From Burkholderiaceae bacterium (GTDB lineage Bacteria; Pseudomonadota; Gammaproteobacteria; Burkholderiales; Burkholderiaceae_C): a stretch of 64,000 nt of DNA. Below are positions 9,599 to 18,251 of the stretch, piece by piece. The stretch covers positions 45,981-109,980 of the forward strand of contig CAKKRJ010000015.1 in assembly GCA_919902775.1 (NCBI GenBank), read 5' to 3'. Under the pieces are notes generated by a model. That model was not told where the DNA came from. It saw only the letters and a list, made by a program, of their open reading frames with translations, and ran no database searches. Within the stretch, counting starts at the first letter, position 1. Every line of letters starts with the position of its first letter. The position numbers and the translations under genes were made by a program.

Positions 9599-9616
9599 TG
9601 CAAGCCATGGCTTGCA
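9599..9616. repeat. 18-base perfect palindrome
   Basis: TGCAAGCCATGGCTTGCA equals its own reverse complement. Part of it (CATGGCTTGCA) is repeated upstream at 9565-9575, where CATGGC pairs with GCCATG at 9581-9586. The site lies just left of the manD remnant at the island edge. It could be an operator or a recombination site. No protein is assigned to it. Confidence 0.6.
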
Positions 9617-9628
9617 TTTTTGACAGGC

Positions 9629-9711
9629 ATCAACGGGCAGCTGGCCGCCCAATACCCGACCAATGCGCCTGCCTGCCGGTGAACAGGTTGCAGCACGATG
9701 GGGCGTTGTGG
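9629..9711 (+). pseudogene. remnant of a second manD 3' end, frameshifted
   Basis: The first part translates to INGQLAAQYP, aligning with [10 protein letters not shown] of the intact ManD C-terminus. One base is then missing relative to manD, and in the shifted frame the sequence continues [13 protein letters not shown] against [13 protein letters not shown]. The homology ends about where the gene would end. This is too well ordered to be chance, so it is a decayed 3' end of a manD copy. Whether it is the displaced native end or a paralogue's tail cannot be decided here. Confidence 0.8.
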
Positions 9712-9771
9712 TGCCCAAGCGTTGCCTGCGCGGCGAAATGCCTTGGGCTTCGGGTGACCGCCCGTAGCCGT

Positions 9772-10272
9772 TCATCGGACATTCCCTTTAACGGCTTGCG
9801 CTGTCGTCTGCACCATCTTGCGGACACACCAGTCTGCGTACATGCCTCCAAAGAGCCTGCCCAGCCAACGCTGCCACCTTGACGAAGGCAGGTTGTAGTC
9901 GATCCAGACACGCAGCCGAGTTCCTTGACCGCGCTGGGCCAAGTCGAAGCCCATGCGGTAGCGGCCGATCACCAACAGCTGTGGTTCGCCGAGGGTCTCC
10001 CACGTCTTGCGTTGCGGGGATACACGCTCGACAACCGCTTCTTCCAGCCAAATGGACATGCCAAGGATGCGGCCAGACATGCGGATCACCGACCCCACCT
10101 CTTGGCCGAGGCGTTCGTCCGTTTCCGTGCGCATCTTGCCGCCGGCAAGCATGGCAGAGCGCTGTCCCATGTGCGCCGCCAGACGAACAGGATCGTCCAG
10201 CAGCGGGAACACCGCCTCCGGGGACGCCGCCAGACTGGCGCTCAGCTCTCGATGGAATGGGTATGCGTCCAT
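9772..10272 (-). CDS. SRPBCC-fold protein at the end of the copper operon
   Basis: A 166-residue protein with the START/Bet v1-like SRPBCC pattern: an N-terminal strand with SASLAASPEAVFPLLDDP, a central antiparallel sheet, and a long C-terminal helix with MVQTTAQAVKG. The ATG at 10272 is preferred. An alternative TTG at 10287 would overlap the stop of the upstream propeller gene and add five residues. There is no signal peptide, so it is probably cytoplasmic. It is last in the minus-strand copper operon. A role in binding a hydrophobic ligand or a membrane cofactor is family-level inference; its link to copper is positional. Confidence 0.7.
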   Translation of the reverse strand: MDAYPFHRELSASLAASPEAVFPLLDDPVRLAAHMGQRSAMLAGGKMRTETDERLGQEVGSVIRMSGRILGMSIWLEEAVVERVSPQRKTWETLGEPQLLVIGRYRMGFDLAQRGQGTRLRVWIDYNLPSSRWQRWLGRLFGGMYADWCVRKMVQTTAQAVKGNVR

Positions 10273-10283
10273 TGGCCCGTGCG

Positions 10284-11327
10284 TCAAGGCGTGATGCTGA
10301 TGCCGTTGGGGGACTTGCCAACGGGGACGGTTTTCGTGACCCGTCGCTCTGTCAAGTCAAGCACGGAGACCGAATTGGCGTAGAGGTTTGTCACATAAGC
10401 AAACCGCCCATCGCGGTCCACAACCACGCCATGCGCGCCAGCGCCGGTCTCAACGGTCTTGGCGACTTTGAACGTCTGAAGGTCGATCAGGCTGACCGTG
10501 TTGCCAGGCTTTTTGCGCGTGCCCTGGTTGGCCACCAAAAGTGTGCGCGAGTCCGGTGTGGCGTACAGCTGGATGGGCGTTGCGCCGACACCGATCTTGC
10601 GAACCACCTGGCGCGTAGCTGGGTCGATCACGGCGATGGCGTTTTCTTGTGACAGCGAGACAAAGGCAAAACGACCGTCTGGTGTGAATCCGGTCTGTGC
10701 CGGACCCTTGCCTACCTGCACCTGTGCCACTTCCTTTTGCTTGGCGGTATCGACGACCGACACCGTGCCACTCTTGAGATTGGCCACGTACAGCTCTTTG
10801 CCGTCCGGGCTGATCCGAAGACCGTGGGGGAACTGACCGACCGCAATGGTCGCCACAAGGCTGCGCGCAGAGGTGTCAATCACACTGACGGTGTTGTCGC
10901 CACCGTTGGTGACGTAGCCAAGACGGCCATCGGGCGACACCACCACATGGGCCGGGTGCGTGCCCACCGGCACCTTGGCGACGACGGCGTTGGACCGGGT
11001 GTCGATGACCCAGACCGCACCGGGCTGTGCCATCGCCTCGTGGGCGCCCTGGGCCATGCCTTTGTGCACGGCAGCGTCTGTCGTCTGGCCAGGTTCGCCG
11101 TTGTTGGTCACCCATGCGAACTGGCCATCGGGAGACACCTGAACGTTGTGTGGCATCTTGCCCATGCGCACGGTCGACAACGCCTTGAACGAGCCCACAT
11201 CGAGCACGCTGACCGTGTCTGCGCCCTCATTGGCGACATACACCTTGTCGGCGGCCAAGGTGACGCCAGTCCACGCCAGAAGGGCCACCAGCACGCCCAT
11301 TGAAGGCCAGTTGTTTTTCGTTGTCAT
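10284..11327 (-). CDS. exported YVTN/NHL-type beta-propeller protein
   Basis: A 347-residue periplasmic protein made of repeated YVTN propeller blades. Each blade carries a V-(Y/W)-V-(A/T)-N strand and a VSPDGR or SPDG turn (for example VYVANEG, AWVTNNG, GYVTNGG, LYVANLK, AYVTNLY), and about seven units are visible. The ATG at 11327 lies 8 bases behind AGGATGG and gives a clean signal peptide (GVLVALLAWTGVTLAA). A frame extending to 11381 would run into the ATPase gene and is rejected. Propellers of this type occur near copper oxidases and nitrite or methanol dehydrogenases as scaffold or binding proteins; its role here is not known. Confidence 0.85.
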   Translation of the reverse strand: MTTKNNWPSMGVLVALLAWTGVTLAADKVYVANEGADTVSVLDVGSFKALSTVRMGKMPHNVQVSPDGQFAWVTNNGEPGQTTDAAVHKGMAQGAHEAMAQPGAVWVIDTRSNAVVAKVPVGTHPAHVVVSPDGRLGYVTNGGDNTVSVIDTSARSLVATIAVGQFPHGLRISPDGKELYVANLKSGTVSVVDTAKQKEVAQVQVGKGPAQTGFTPDGRFAFVSLSQENAIAVIDPATRQVVRKIGVGATPIQLYATPDSRTLLVANQGTRKKPGNTVSLIDLQTFKVAKTVETGAGAHGVVVDRDGRFAYVTNLYANSVSVLDLTERRVTKTVPVGKSPNGISITP

Positions 11328-11377
11328 CGCGAGCCATCCTGTAAAGAAAGTGAGTGGAAATCCGCCCAAGCTGCTTG

Positions 11378-13714
11378 TCATGTCTTGCCGCTGCGCAAGC
11401 GCAGCGCATTGCCGATCACAGACACCGAACTCAGGCTCATGGCCAGCGCAGCAATCATCGGCGACAGCAGCCAGCCAGTCATGGGATACAGCACGCCAGC
11501 CGCGATCGGGATGCCCAGTGCGTTGTACAAAAATGCGAACGCCAGGTTTTGCTTCATGTTGCCCACCGTCGCCTCGGACAGCGCGCGCGCAATGGCAATG
11601 CCGCGCAGATCGCCTTTGACCAGCGTGATCTGCGCACTGTTCATGGCCACGTCGGTTCCGGTTCCCATGGCCACCCCGACATCGGCCTTGGCCAGTGCCG
11701 GGGCATCGTTGATGCCGTCACCGGCCATGGCCACCACGCGGCCTTCCTTTTGAAGCCTTGCCACCAGCAGTAACTTGTCGGCTGGCTTGACCTCGCCGTG
11801 CACTTCGTCGATGCCCAAGCGCGCGGCCACCGCCTTGGCCGTGGTCAGGCCGTCACCCGTCGCCATCACGATGCGAAGTCCCGATGCCTTGAGCATGGCC
11901 AAGGCTTCGGGCGTGCTGGCCTTGACCGGATCGGATACCGCCAACAGCCCCATCAGCTGCCCATCAACGGCCAGGTGCATCACGCTGGCACCTTCGGCGC
12001 GCAGGGCCTCGGCCTGCGGCATCAGAGCGGTCACGGAGACACCGATCTGCGCCATCAGCGTGGTGTTGCCCAGTGCCAACGGGTGCCCTGCTACTTGCCC
12101 ACGCACGCCGATGCCCGAGCCGGATTCAAAGTTCTCGGGTTTGTCCAGCGACATCCCGCGCTCGCGTGCGGCACGCACGATGGTTTCGGCCAAGGGGTGC
12201 TCGCTGCCCTGGTCCAGGCTGGCCGCCAGGCGCAGCACCTCGTCGGCGTCAAAACCGGGCGCTGGAACGGCACGCTCAAACGTCGGGCGGCCTTCGGTGA
12301 GCGTGCCGGTTTTGTCAATGATGAGGGTGTCGATCTTGCGCATGTTCTCGATGGCCGCCGCGTCCCGGAACAACACGCCGCGTGTGGCTGCGCGACCGGT
12401 GGCCACCATGATGGACATGGGCGTGGCCAGGCCCAGCGCGCACGGGCAGGCAATGATCAGCACAGCCACGGCATTGATCAGGCCAAACACCCAACTCGGC
12501 TCGGGACCGAACAGACCCCAACCCAAAAAGGTCAACAAGGCGACCCCGACCACAGCGAGAACGAAATAGCCCGCCACCACATCGGCCATGCGTTGCATCG
12601 GTGCCCGGGAGCGTTGTGCCTGGGCAACCATTTGCACAATCTGCGACAACACGGTAGAGGCACCCACGCGTTCACTTCGCATCACCAGCGCGCCGCTGGT
12701 GTTGAGCGTGGCGCCGATCACCTTGTCACCCACACGTTTGGCGACCGGCATGGGCTCACCGGTGAGCATGGATTCATCGATCGAACTGCCGCCCTCTGTC
12801 ACCTCGCCATCCACCGGCACTTTTTCGCCAGGGCGCACGCGCAGCAGGTCGCCCACATGCACATGGGTCAGTGGCACATCCTCTTCGGTGCCATCAGTGC
12901 GGATACGGCGCGCGGTTTTGGGCGCCAGGCCCAGCAACGATTGGATGGCCGCCGAGGTCTGCGACCGGGCCTTGAGTTCAAGCACCTGGCCCAGCAGCGT
13001 GAGCGAGATGATCACAACGGCGGCCTCAAAGTACACGGCGACGCGGCCCATGGAGATGAACGAATCCGGGAACACCTGGGGCGTGAGCGTCGCGACCACG
13101 CTGTAGACAAACGCGGCACCCGTGCCCAGACCAATCAAGGTCCACATGTTGGGACTGCGGTTCACCACGGACTGCCAACCGCGCGAGAAAAATGGCCTGC
13201 CTGCCCAAAGAACAATCGGCATGGACAGCACCAATTCGATCCAGGTCTGGGTCGTGGTTTCAAACCAATGCAGCTGATGGCCGAACATCGCCAAGACCGT
13301 GACCACCACGGTCAGCGGCAGTGTCCACCAAAAGCGGCGCTGGAAATCGCGCAATTCGGGGTTATCGTCCTCGTCGAGTTCCGGCAGCAGCGGCTCCAGT
13401 GTCATGCCGCATTTGGGGCAGTTGCCGGGATGGTCCTGACGAATCTCAGGGTGCATCGGGCAGGTGTAGAGGGTGCCCGCAACCGTTGGCGCAGTGTCTG
13501 CTGGCACTGCGGATGCCAGATACTGCCGTGGGTTCACCGCGAACTTGCTCTGGCACTTTGCGCTGCAGAAATAGTAGTGCCGACCTTCGTGCTGCAACGT
13601 GTGTTCAGACTGCGCAGTGACCGGCATGCCACATACGGGGTCTTTGAGATCGGTGGGCGAGGCGGGCTTGGCCGATGGGTGGTTGCCGTGGTGCGGTGGT
13701 GCGGGCATGTCCAT
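11378..13714 (-). CDS. copA: heavy-metal (copper) P1B-type ATPase
   Basis: A 778-residue inner-membrane Cu(I) exporter. In order it has a YHS domain (about 25-62, DPVCGMPV and CSAKC), a heavy-metal-binding domain (83-107, YTCPMHPEI and CPKCGM), eight hydrophobic segments, the TGE actuator loop (318-320), the copper-path CPC motif (423-425) and the phosphorylation loop DKTGT with Asp467. The YHS and CPMHPE domains replace classical CXXC repeats at the N-terminus; this is a common subclass (CopB/SilP-like in some naming). The gene starts 3 bases after the DUF2933 stop. It is the catalytic core of the second copper operon. Confidence 0.95.
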   Translation of the reverse strand: MDMPAPPHHGNHPSAKPASPTDLKDPVCGMPVTAQSEHTLQHEGRHYYFCSAKCQSKFAVNPRQYLASAVPADTAPTVAGTLYTCPMHPEIRQDHPGNCPKCGMTLEPLLPELDEDDNPELRDFQRRFWWTLPLTVVVTVLAMFGHQLHWFETTTQTWIELVLSMPIVLWAGRPFFSRGWQSVVNRSPNMWTLIGLGTGAAFVYSVVATLTPQVFPDSFISMGRVAVYFEAAVVIISLTLLGQVLELKARSQTSAAIQSLLGLAPKTARRIRTDGTEEDVPLTHVHVGDLLRVRPGEKVPVDGEVTEGGSSIDESMLTGEPMPVAKRVGDKVIGATLNTSGALVMRSERVGASTVLSQIVQMVAQAQRSRAPMQRMADVVAGYFVLAVVGVALLTFLGWGLFGPEPSWVFGLINAVAVLIIACPCALGLATPMSIMVATGRAATRGVLFRDAAAIENMRKIDTLIIDKTGTLTEGRPTFERAVPAPGFDADEVLRLAASLDQGSEHPLAETIVRAARERGMSLDKPENFESGSGIGVRGQVAGHPLALGNTTLMAQIGVSVTALMPQAEALRAEGASVMHLAVDGQLMGLLAVSDPVKASTPEALAMLKASGLRIVMATGDGLTTAKAVAARLGIDEVHGEVKPADKLLLVARLQKEGRVVAMAGDGINDAPALAKADVGVAMGTGTDVAMNSAQITLVKGDLRGIAIARALSEATVGNMKQNLAFAFLYNALGIPIAAGVLYPMTGWLLSPMIAALAMSLSSVSVIGNALRLRSGKT

Positions 13715-13717
13715 GGC

Positions 13718-13969
13718 CTATTCCTTGTTCTCGTTGCTGTGCCGTCGCGACTGCACATGGTCGCCGTGCCGACCATGACCGCCGTGACCGTGCATCAGGT
13801 GCATCAGCGGACAGGCAAGCAGCAACAGGTAAGGCCAAAACCCAAGGATGTGACCCCAATGCTCGCGCAGCAGGTAAAAACCCGCAATCAATGCGAGCGT
13901 TGCCAGCGCCATACCAGCCGGGCGGCGCCAGAACGAAGGTGCAGGGGTTTCGTTGTCAGGCTGATGCAT
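13718..13969 (-). CDS. small DUF2933-type membrane protein
   Basis: An 83-residue protein with one or two hydrophobic segments (MALATLALIAGFYLL near residue 20 and ILGFWPYLLLLACPLMHLM near 41) followed by a His/Gly-rich tail (HGHGGHGRHGDHV). This matches the DUF2933 pattern of small inner-membrane proteins found beside copper ATPases. The His- and Met-rich end could bind metal. Its stop lies 3 bases before the ATPase start, so the two are surely co-transcribed. The function is not established. Confidence 0.8.
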   Translation of the reverse strand: MHQPDNETPAPSFWRRPAGMALATLALIAGFYLLREHWGHILGFWPYLLLLACPLMHLMHGHGGHGRHGDHVQSRRHSNENKE

Positions 13970-14023
13970 GGAATGACTCCTTCAAAGTTGCCAGCAAAAG
14001 GACCGCGGCAAAGCCTCGCAACC

Positions 14024-14488
14024 TCACTTGGTCGATGGGGTGGCGGGCATGCGCTGCATCATCATGTCCATCATGTTCTGCATCATGTCCATGCGCATCT
14101 CCATCGACTGCATTCGCTGCGCGGGGTCCGTGGGTGCGGCCTCTGCGGGGGCCTTCTTACCCATGCCACCCATGTTTTTCATCATGTCCATGCCTTCTTG
14201 CATGGCCTTCATGTGATCGGCCATCAAGACATCGCGCTCGGCAGGGGTCTTGGCTGCAGCGAGCTTGTTGCGCAGCGTCTGCATGGCCTTCATGTGCTCC
14301 TGCATGTGCTGCTTCATGTGCTCTGGCATCTGCGGCATGGCCTGCGCTGTGGAAGGTGCTGACCCGGGTGCCGTTGCATTGGCCGGCGCGGGGCTGTGCT
14401 GGGAGTGATCAGTTGCCGTTTGCGCGGCGGTGCTGAACGCGAGGCCGAGGGCGGCCACACCGATGGAGAGGGGAATCCATTTGGACAT
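14024..14488 (-). CDS. Met-rich periplasmic protein, probable copper binder
   Basis: A 154-residue exported protein. It has a signal peptide (about 1-22, ending AFSTAAQT), then an Ala/Pro-rich linker, and then a helical region dense in Met and His (MPQMPEHMKQHMQEHMKAM; later MRMDMMQNMMDMMMQRM). Such Met/His clusters bind Cu(I) or Ag(I). It is first in the second copper operon, and an operator-like palindrome lies 142 bases upstream. I know no named family for it. Low complexity makes homology hard to judge, but the position and composition fit a periplasmic copper sponge or chaperone. Confidence 0.8.
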   Translation of the reverse strand: MSKWIPLSIGVAALGLAFSTAAQTATDHSQHSPAPANATAPGSAPSTAQAMPQMPEHMKQHMQEHMKAMQTLRNKLAAAKTPAERDVLMADHMKAMQEGMDMMKNMGGMGKKAPAEAAPTDPAQRMQSMEMRMDMMQNMMDMMMQRMPATPSTK

Positions 14489-14629
14489 GTCGATTTCCTT
14501 TCAAGACATCAAGCCGGCACAAGCGCCGGTCTCTGGCATGACGGTCCTCGGTCCAGTATCGGGTCGTGACACCATCAAGCCATGGAGCCACTATAGGCCG
14601 TGCACCGGGTCATGAAGATGACGCGAACA

Positions 14630-14643
14630 TGACAAAAATGTCA
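14630..14643. promoter_or_regulatory. CusR/PcoR-type operator upstream of the Met-rich protein operon
   Basis: TGACAAAAATGTCA is a perfect 5-4-5 inverted repeat. It equals the half-sites and spacing of the enterobacterial CusR/PcoR box (TGACAANNTTGTCA). On the minus strand a TATAGT -10-like hexamer lies downstream at about 14590-14595. A second site with the same layout is at 18252-18265, beside the regulator gene. Confidence 0.7.
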
Positions 14644-14742
14644 GTATCAGGCTTGCGCTTCCTGTGCTCGACGGTGGATGCCGTCGTGGTCAGCAAGGCG
14701 CACCGGCGGCCACGACCAGCCAGAGCGCCCTGGACTTCCCGA

Positions 14743-15084
14743 TCATTTGGCGGGCTGGATGTCGGTCACGGTCATCTGGCCGTTCTCGTTCGCGGCCATG
14801 AACCGGATCTTGGCGCCGACAGTGGCTTTGTCCAGCAGCGCCTTGTCCTTTGCCACGAAAACCATGGTCATGCCCGGCATGTCCATGTGCTTGATCTCAC
14901 CATGCTTGATCGTGATCTTGCCGGACTCCTTGTCGATCTTGCGGACCTCGCCATCGGTCATCTCGGGTGTGGCCGACAAGGTCATCTTGCCGTGGTCCAC
15001 GTTTGTCTGGGCCCATGCCGGGCCAGCAGCCCACAGGATGAGCGCCAATGTCTTGGCGTGCAGGATGGTGTGCATCTTGTTCAT
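14743..15084 (-). CDS. cusF: CusF-like periplasmic copper-binding protein
   Basis: A 113-residue exported protein. The signal peptide (about 1-25, LALILWAAGPAWAQT) is followed by a small OB-fold-like domain of the CusF/CzcE type. The central motif HMDMPGMTMVF matches the CusF metal-site strand, which supplies Met ligands for Cu(I)/Ag(I). The ATG at 15084 is chosen. A TTG at 15102 would overlap the stop of the upstream cupredoxin gene and spoil the signal peptide. It is the last gene of the first copper operon. CusF normally hands copper to a CusCBA pump; no CusA or CusB is in this window. Confidence 0.85.
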   Translation of the reverse strand: MNKMHTILHAKTLALILWAAGPAWAQTNVDHGKMTLSATPEMTDGEVRKIDKESGKITIKHGEIKHMDMPGMTMVFVAKDKALLDKATVGAKIRFMAANENGQMTVTDIQPAK

Positions 15085-15098
15085 GTGAAATCGCCTGT

Positions 15099-15590
15099 TC
15101 AACGGGCCGCCACCTTGACCTGGCCCTTCATGCCGGCGTCAAAGTGACCCACGTGCAGGCAGGCGAAGTCCACAGAGCCGGCCTTAGTGAATTGCCAAAT
15201 CACCTCACCTTGCTTGCCGGGTGCCAGCGAAATTTTGTTGGGTTCGTCGTGTTCCATGTCGGGGAACTTCTTCATCAGTTCGTAATGCTCCAACAGCTCC
15301 TGTTTGGTGCCCAGGCTGAACTCGTGCTTGACGCTGTCTGTGTTCTTGAGCACGAAGCGGATCGTTTCACCTTGTTTGACCTGGATGTCCGCAGGCTTGA
15401 ACCGCATGCCATTGATCATGTCCACCTGGATCGTTCGGCTGACTTTCGTTGCCACACCTGGCATTCCGACCGGTGAATCGTGGTGCCCATCGGCATGGTT
15501 GCCGCCGGCTGTTGCCGCCGTAGCGGCCAACGCGAGGCTGTAGAAAAACAATGCAGCGCGAGGAAAGCAGATGAACGGTGCGTATTTCAT
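15099..15590 (-). CDS. exported cupredoxin-like copper protein
   Basis: A 163-residue periplasmic blue-copper-type protein. The signal peptide lies within the first 30 residues, followed by His-rich linker residues (HADGHHD). A cupredoxin domain follows, with the ligand His in SVKHEFS and the Cys-His-Met cluster in CLHVGHFDAGM near the C-terminus, the order expected for a type 1 copper site. The ATG at 15590 is preferred: a frame extending to 15758 would overlap the multicopper oxidase and give a Pro-rich non-exported start. Its CusF-like neighbour begins 14 bases further on. It probably carries or buffers copper with the multicopper oxidase next to it. Confidence 0.87.
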   Translation of the reverse strand: MKYAPFICFPRAALFFYSLALAATAATAGGNHADGHHDSPVGMPGVATKVSRTIQVDMINGMRFKPADIQVKQGETIRFVLKNTDSVKHEFSLGTKQELLEHYELMKKFPDMEHDEPNKISLAPGKQGEVIWQFTKAGSVDFACLHVGHFDAGMKGQVKVAAR

Positions 15591-15657
15591 GCGGGCTCTT
15601 TCAATGAAGGGACTGACAAGGGAAAGTGGAGATGCTGTGGGGCGCGGTTGAGGTGTT

Positions 15658-17043
15658 TCAATGGGACATGGTTTTGGCCGTGGGTTTGATTGCCTTGGCC
15701 GATGCGAGGACGGTATCGGTGCTGCCGACGGGACGAGCCGCTTGTGGCAGCGTGCCACTCCATTCGTAAGCGACCGTTCCCTCGGGGAATTTGTAGGGCC
15801 CCGGGTCCTTGTAGTCGCCGGGCTTCTGGTCCTTGCGCACCTTGAACACGCTGAACATGCCGCCCATCTCCAATGGGCCGAACTGACCGGTGCCGGTCAT
15901 CATGGGTGCGGTGTTGTCGGGAATGGGCATCTGCATCTCACCCATGTCGGCCATGCCTCGCTCGCCCATCAGCATGTAGTCAGGCGCAACCTTCTGGATT
16001 TTCTTGACCAGACCACGGTGGTCGGCACCGATCATGGTGGGCACGTCGTGCCCCATGGCGTTCATGGTGTGGTGGCTCTTGTGGCAGTGCATGGCCCAAT
16101 CACCTTCTTCGTCGGCGATCAGTTCGATCTGGCGCATCTGTCCCACGGACACGTCCGTGGTGACTTCGTACCAGCGTGTGTTGGGCGGCGTCGGACCGCC
16201 GTCGGTACCTGTGATCAAAAACTCGTGTCCATGCAAGTGGATCGGGTGGTTGGTCATGGTGAGGTTGCCAATGCGGATGCGCACGCGGTCGTTCAGGCGC
16301 ACATTGAGGCTGTCGATGGCCGGGAATGCGCGGCTGTTCCAGCACCAGATGTTGAAGTCGGTCATGGTGTTGACCTTGGGCGTCTTGCTGCCGGGCTCGA
16401 CGTCGAAGGCGTTGAGCAGGAAGCAGAAGTCGCGGTCTACCTCGCTGATGTGCGGATGTTGGGTCTTGGGATGGGTGATCCACATGCCCATCATGCCCAT
16501 GGCCATCTGCACCATCTCGTCGGCATGCGGGTGGTACATGAAGGTGCCTGGGCGGCGCGCCTCGAACTCGTAGACGAAGGTCTTGCCCACCGGTATGGCC
16601 GACTGGGTGAGGCCGCCGACGCCATCCATGCCACTGGGCAGGCGCTGGCCATGCCAGTGGACGGTGGTGTGTTCGGGCAATTTATTGGTCACGAAGATGC
16701 GCACACGGTCGCCCTCGACCACCTCGATGGTCGGCCCGGGGCTTTGGCCGTTGTAACCCCACATGTTGACCTTGAAGCCGGGCGACACTTCGCGCACCAC
16801 CGGCTCGGCGACCAGGTGAAACTCTTTGACGCCGGCGTTCATGCGCCAGGGCAGCGTCCAGCCGTTGAGCGTGACCACGGGGTTGTAGGGGCGACCGGTG
16901 TTCGGCAGCAGCGGCGGTGCGGTGTCCACCGAGGTCTGGATCACCGGTTCGGGCAGCCCCGCCAGTGCAGAGCGCGCCACGACCAAGCCTGCCACCGAAG
17001 CGGCGGCACCAGCAAAAAATTGTCGTCGAGAAGATGTTTTCAT
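15658..17043 (-). CDS. multicopper oxidase (Tat-exported)
   Basis: A 461-residue periplasmic oxidase that in this family turns Cu(I) into less toxic Cu(II). A twin-arginine signal (SSRRQFF, residues 4-10) precedes the hydrophobic stretch. The four copper-binding clusters are visible: HWHG (129-132), HPHAD (171-175), HPIHLHGHEF (about 257-266) and HCHKSHH with a trailing Met (about 309-320). The SD AGGAAC is 8 bases before the ATG, and the gene lies 24 bases after the TolC-like gene. Met-rich segments near the C-terminus (MADMGEMQMPIP, MEMGGMF-like) fit copper resistance rather than a laccase acting on phenols. Confidence 0.93.
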   Translation of the reverse strand: MKTSSRRQFFAGAAASVAGLVVARSALAGLPEPVIQTSVDTAPPLLPNTGRPYNPVVTLNGWTLPWRMNAGVKEFHLVAEPVVREVSPGFKVNMWGYNGQSPGPTIEVVEGDRVRIFVTNKLPEHTTVHWHGQRLPSGMDGVGGLTQSAIPVGKTFVYEFEARRPGTFMYHPHADEMVQMAMGMMGMWITHPKTQHPHISEVDRDFCFLLNAFDVEPGSKTPKVNTMTDFNIWCWNSRAFPAIDSLNVRLNDRVRIRIGNLTMTNHPIHLHGHEFLITGTDGGPTPPNTRWYEVTTDVSVGQMRQIELIADEEGDWAMHCHKSHHTMNAMGHDVPTMIGADHRGLVKKIQKVAPDYMLMGERGMADMGEMQMPIPDNTAPMMTGTGQFGPLEMGGMFSVFKVRKDQKPGDYKDPGPYKFPEGTVAYEWSGTLPQAARPVGSTDTVLASAKAIKPTAKTMSH

Positions 17044-17067
17044 TTCAGTATGTTCCTGTCATTGCGG

Positions 17068-18174
17068 TCAATGCGCTGCGGACGTGGGTGTTTCGGCGCC
17101 ACCGCCCAAGGTGACGAAGCTGTCGGGTGCGCCACCCTGCATGACCCACTGAAGATCGGTTTCTGCAATCCAGAAGTCGCGTTGTGCACCGATGGCGTCC
17201 GCCGTGGCCAGCGCCTGGTTGCGGGTTTTTTCCAGCAAATCCCACACGCTTTTGAGCATGCCGTTGTAGTGCAGCACCGTTTCTTCGGTGATGTACTCAC
17301 GCTCCTTAAGCACCCAGTTACGGCTGTCCAGCGCCTGGGCGTGTGCGGCCTGGTAGACCTCCATGGCAGACCGGGCAAGTGCTTTGTTGCGCAACTGCTC
17401 CGCTTTGGGCAGTTGCTCCTGGATGGCTTGCGCGCCTTTTTGCAGATCGGCTTGCGACAGGGTCGTTATCTGCACATCGGGCAGTCGATCGGGCAAGACC
17501 AGCGAGATTTCGAGACCTGTCAATCCCAGCAGCTTGATCAAGCTGGACTGTGATTGGGCAGCGACCAGCTTGGCTCGGCGCAAGTCCATGCGCGCCGAAG
17601 CTTCGGTCAATTGCACGGGCGACTGTTGCAGCCGACTCCAATTGCCCACGGTGACCATCCGCTTGCCCAGCTCATTCGCCGCCAAGGCAGCCTCCAGACT
17701 AGCTTGCAGGTGGCGCACCATCTGGCGCGCCGCAACGGCTTCTACCCAGGCCTTGCGCGCCTGCACGGCAACTTTCAGCAGCTCGTCCGCGTCCTCCACC
17801 CGGCGCTGCAAGCTTGGGTCCAGTTCCAGCCAGCGCCCGGCCGCGATCAACTGCACGTTTTGTGGCCCAAAGCGCGACTGGACCTCGGCCAGTTCTCGGT
17901 GAACCAACCAGGCTCGGCGAACGGCATCCTCCATCGTCGGCACAGCTGTGCCCAACGGCAGTGCATCGTTGGCCTGCTCCGGGCTTGGGTTGGCCTGCTC
18001 CCACTTGAGGATGTCAACATGGCCGCGTTTGTACACGCCAACGGCCTCATTGGCCCGGCGCCAGTCGGAATCCTGTGCGGGTGGCACGGTCTGCGCCGAA
18101 AGGGCCAGAGGAACCAAGAACACCCCGACGGTCAGCAAGGTGCCAGAGACTCGGACGAAATTGGGTCGTTTCAC
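17068..18174 (-). CDS. TolC/CusC-like outer-membrane factor family protein
   Basis: A 368-residue exported protein with a signal peptide (about 1-28) and long amphipathic helices with the repeated charge pattern of the outer-membrane efflux protein family. At 368 residues it is shorter than typical TolC or CusC (about 430-470) and lacks an obvious lipobox. It could be a partial-fold relative rather than a full channel. It is first in the minus-strand copper operon, divergent from the two-component system and 77 bases from the shared operator. No RND pump or membrane-fusion subunit accompanies it here, which is unusual for a genuine efflux channel. Confidence 0.75.
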   Translation of the reverse strand: MKRPNFVRVSGTLLTVGVFLVPLALSAQTVPPAQDSDWRRANEAVGVYKRGHVDILKWEQANPSPEQANDALPLGTAVPTMEDAVRRAWLVHRELAEVQSRFGPQNVQLIAAGRWLELDPSLQRRVEDADELLKVAVQARKAWVEAVAARQMVRHLQASLEAALAANELGKRMVTVGNWSRLQQSPVQLTEASARMDLRRAKLVAAQSQSSLIKLLGLTGLEISLVLPDRLPDVQITTLSQADLQKGAQAIQEQLPKAEQLRNKALARSAMEVYQAAHAQALDSRNWVLKEREYITEETVLHYNGMLKSVWDLLEKTRNQALATADAIGAQRDFWIAETDLQWVMQGGAPDSFVTLGGGAETPTSAAH

Positions 18175-18251
18175 TGCATTCGCTCCTTTTGATGTGAATC
18201 AAGTGGGGCGGATTCTGCGGGTGCCACTCCGTCAACTTCATGTCGAGTGGA

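Larger units (their letters stand above)
6213..9711. mobile_element. putative genomic island beside manD, no integrase seen
   Basis: Between manD and the copper cluster the sequence becomes clearly AT-richer, with different codon use (many AAA, GAT, ATT, TTT). It carries only a minus-strand helicase/partner pair. A 39-base segment of the manD 3' end (6165-6203) recurs at 9673-9711 with 35 of 39 identical bases, and weaker similarity extends about 45 bases further upstream in both places. This is the layout left by an element that enters at a gene's 3' end and restores it, or by deletion between two manD paralogues. No integrase, transposase or tRNA was found inside. The 228 bases from 6213 to 6440 hold nothing I recognise. 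Confidence 0.5.
9115..9771. other. 657-base gene-poor stretch at the right edge of the island
   Basis: No convincing gene is present. The short plus-strand frames here lack a ribosome binding site and a recognisable product. The stretch contains promoter space for the minus-strand helicase (start 9114), an 18-base perfect palindrome at 9599-9616, a neighbouring CATGGC/GCCATG inverted repeat at 9565-9586, and the manD 3' remnant at 9629-9711. Confidence 0.6.

Noticed and set aside
11798..14362. Very long open frame on the plus strand opposite the copper ATPase genes (854 codons)
   Set aside because: Composition is His/Arg/Gly-rich nonsense without domains, no ribosome binding site, and it is exactly antisense to the well-supported ATPase, DUF2933 and Met-rich protein genes. 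GC-rich third positions keep such frames open.
15661..17553. Long plus-strand frame opposite the multicopper oxidase
   Set aside because: The oxidase motifs are complete on the minus strand; the plus-strand product lacks any family pattern.
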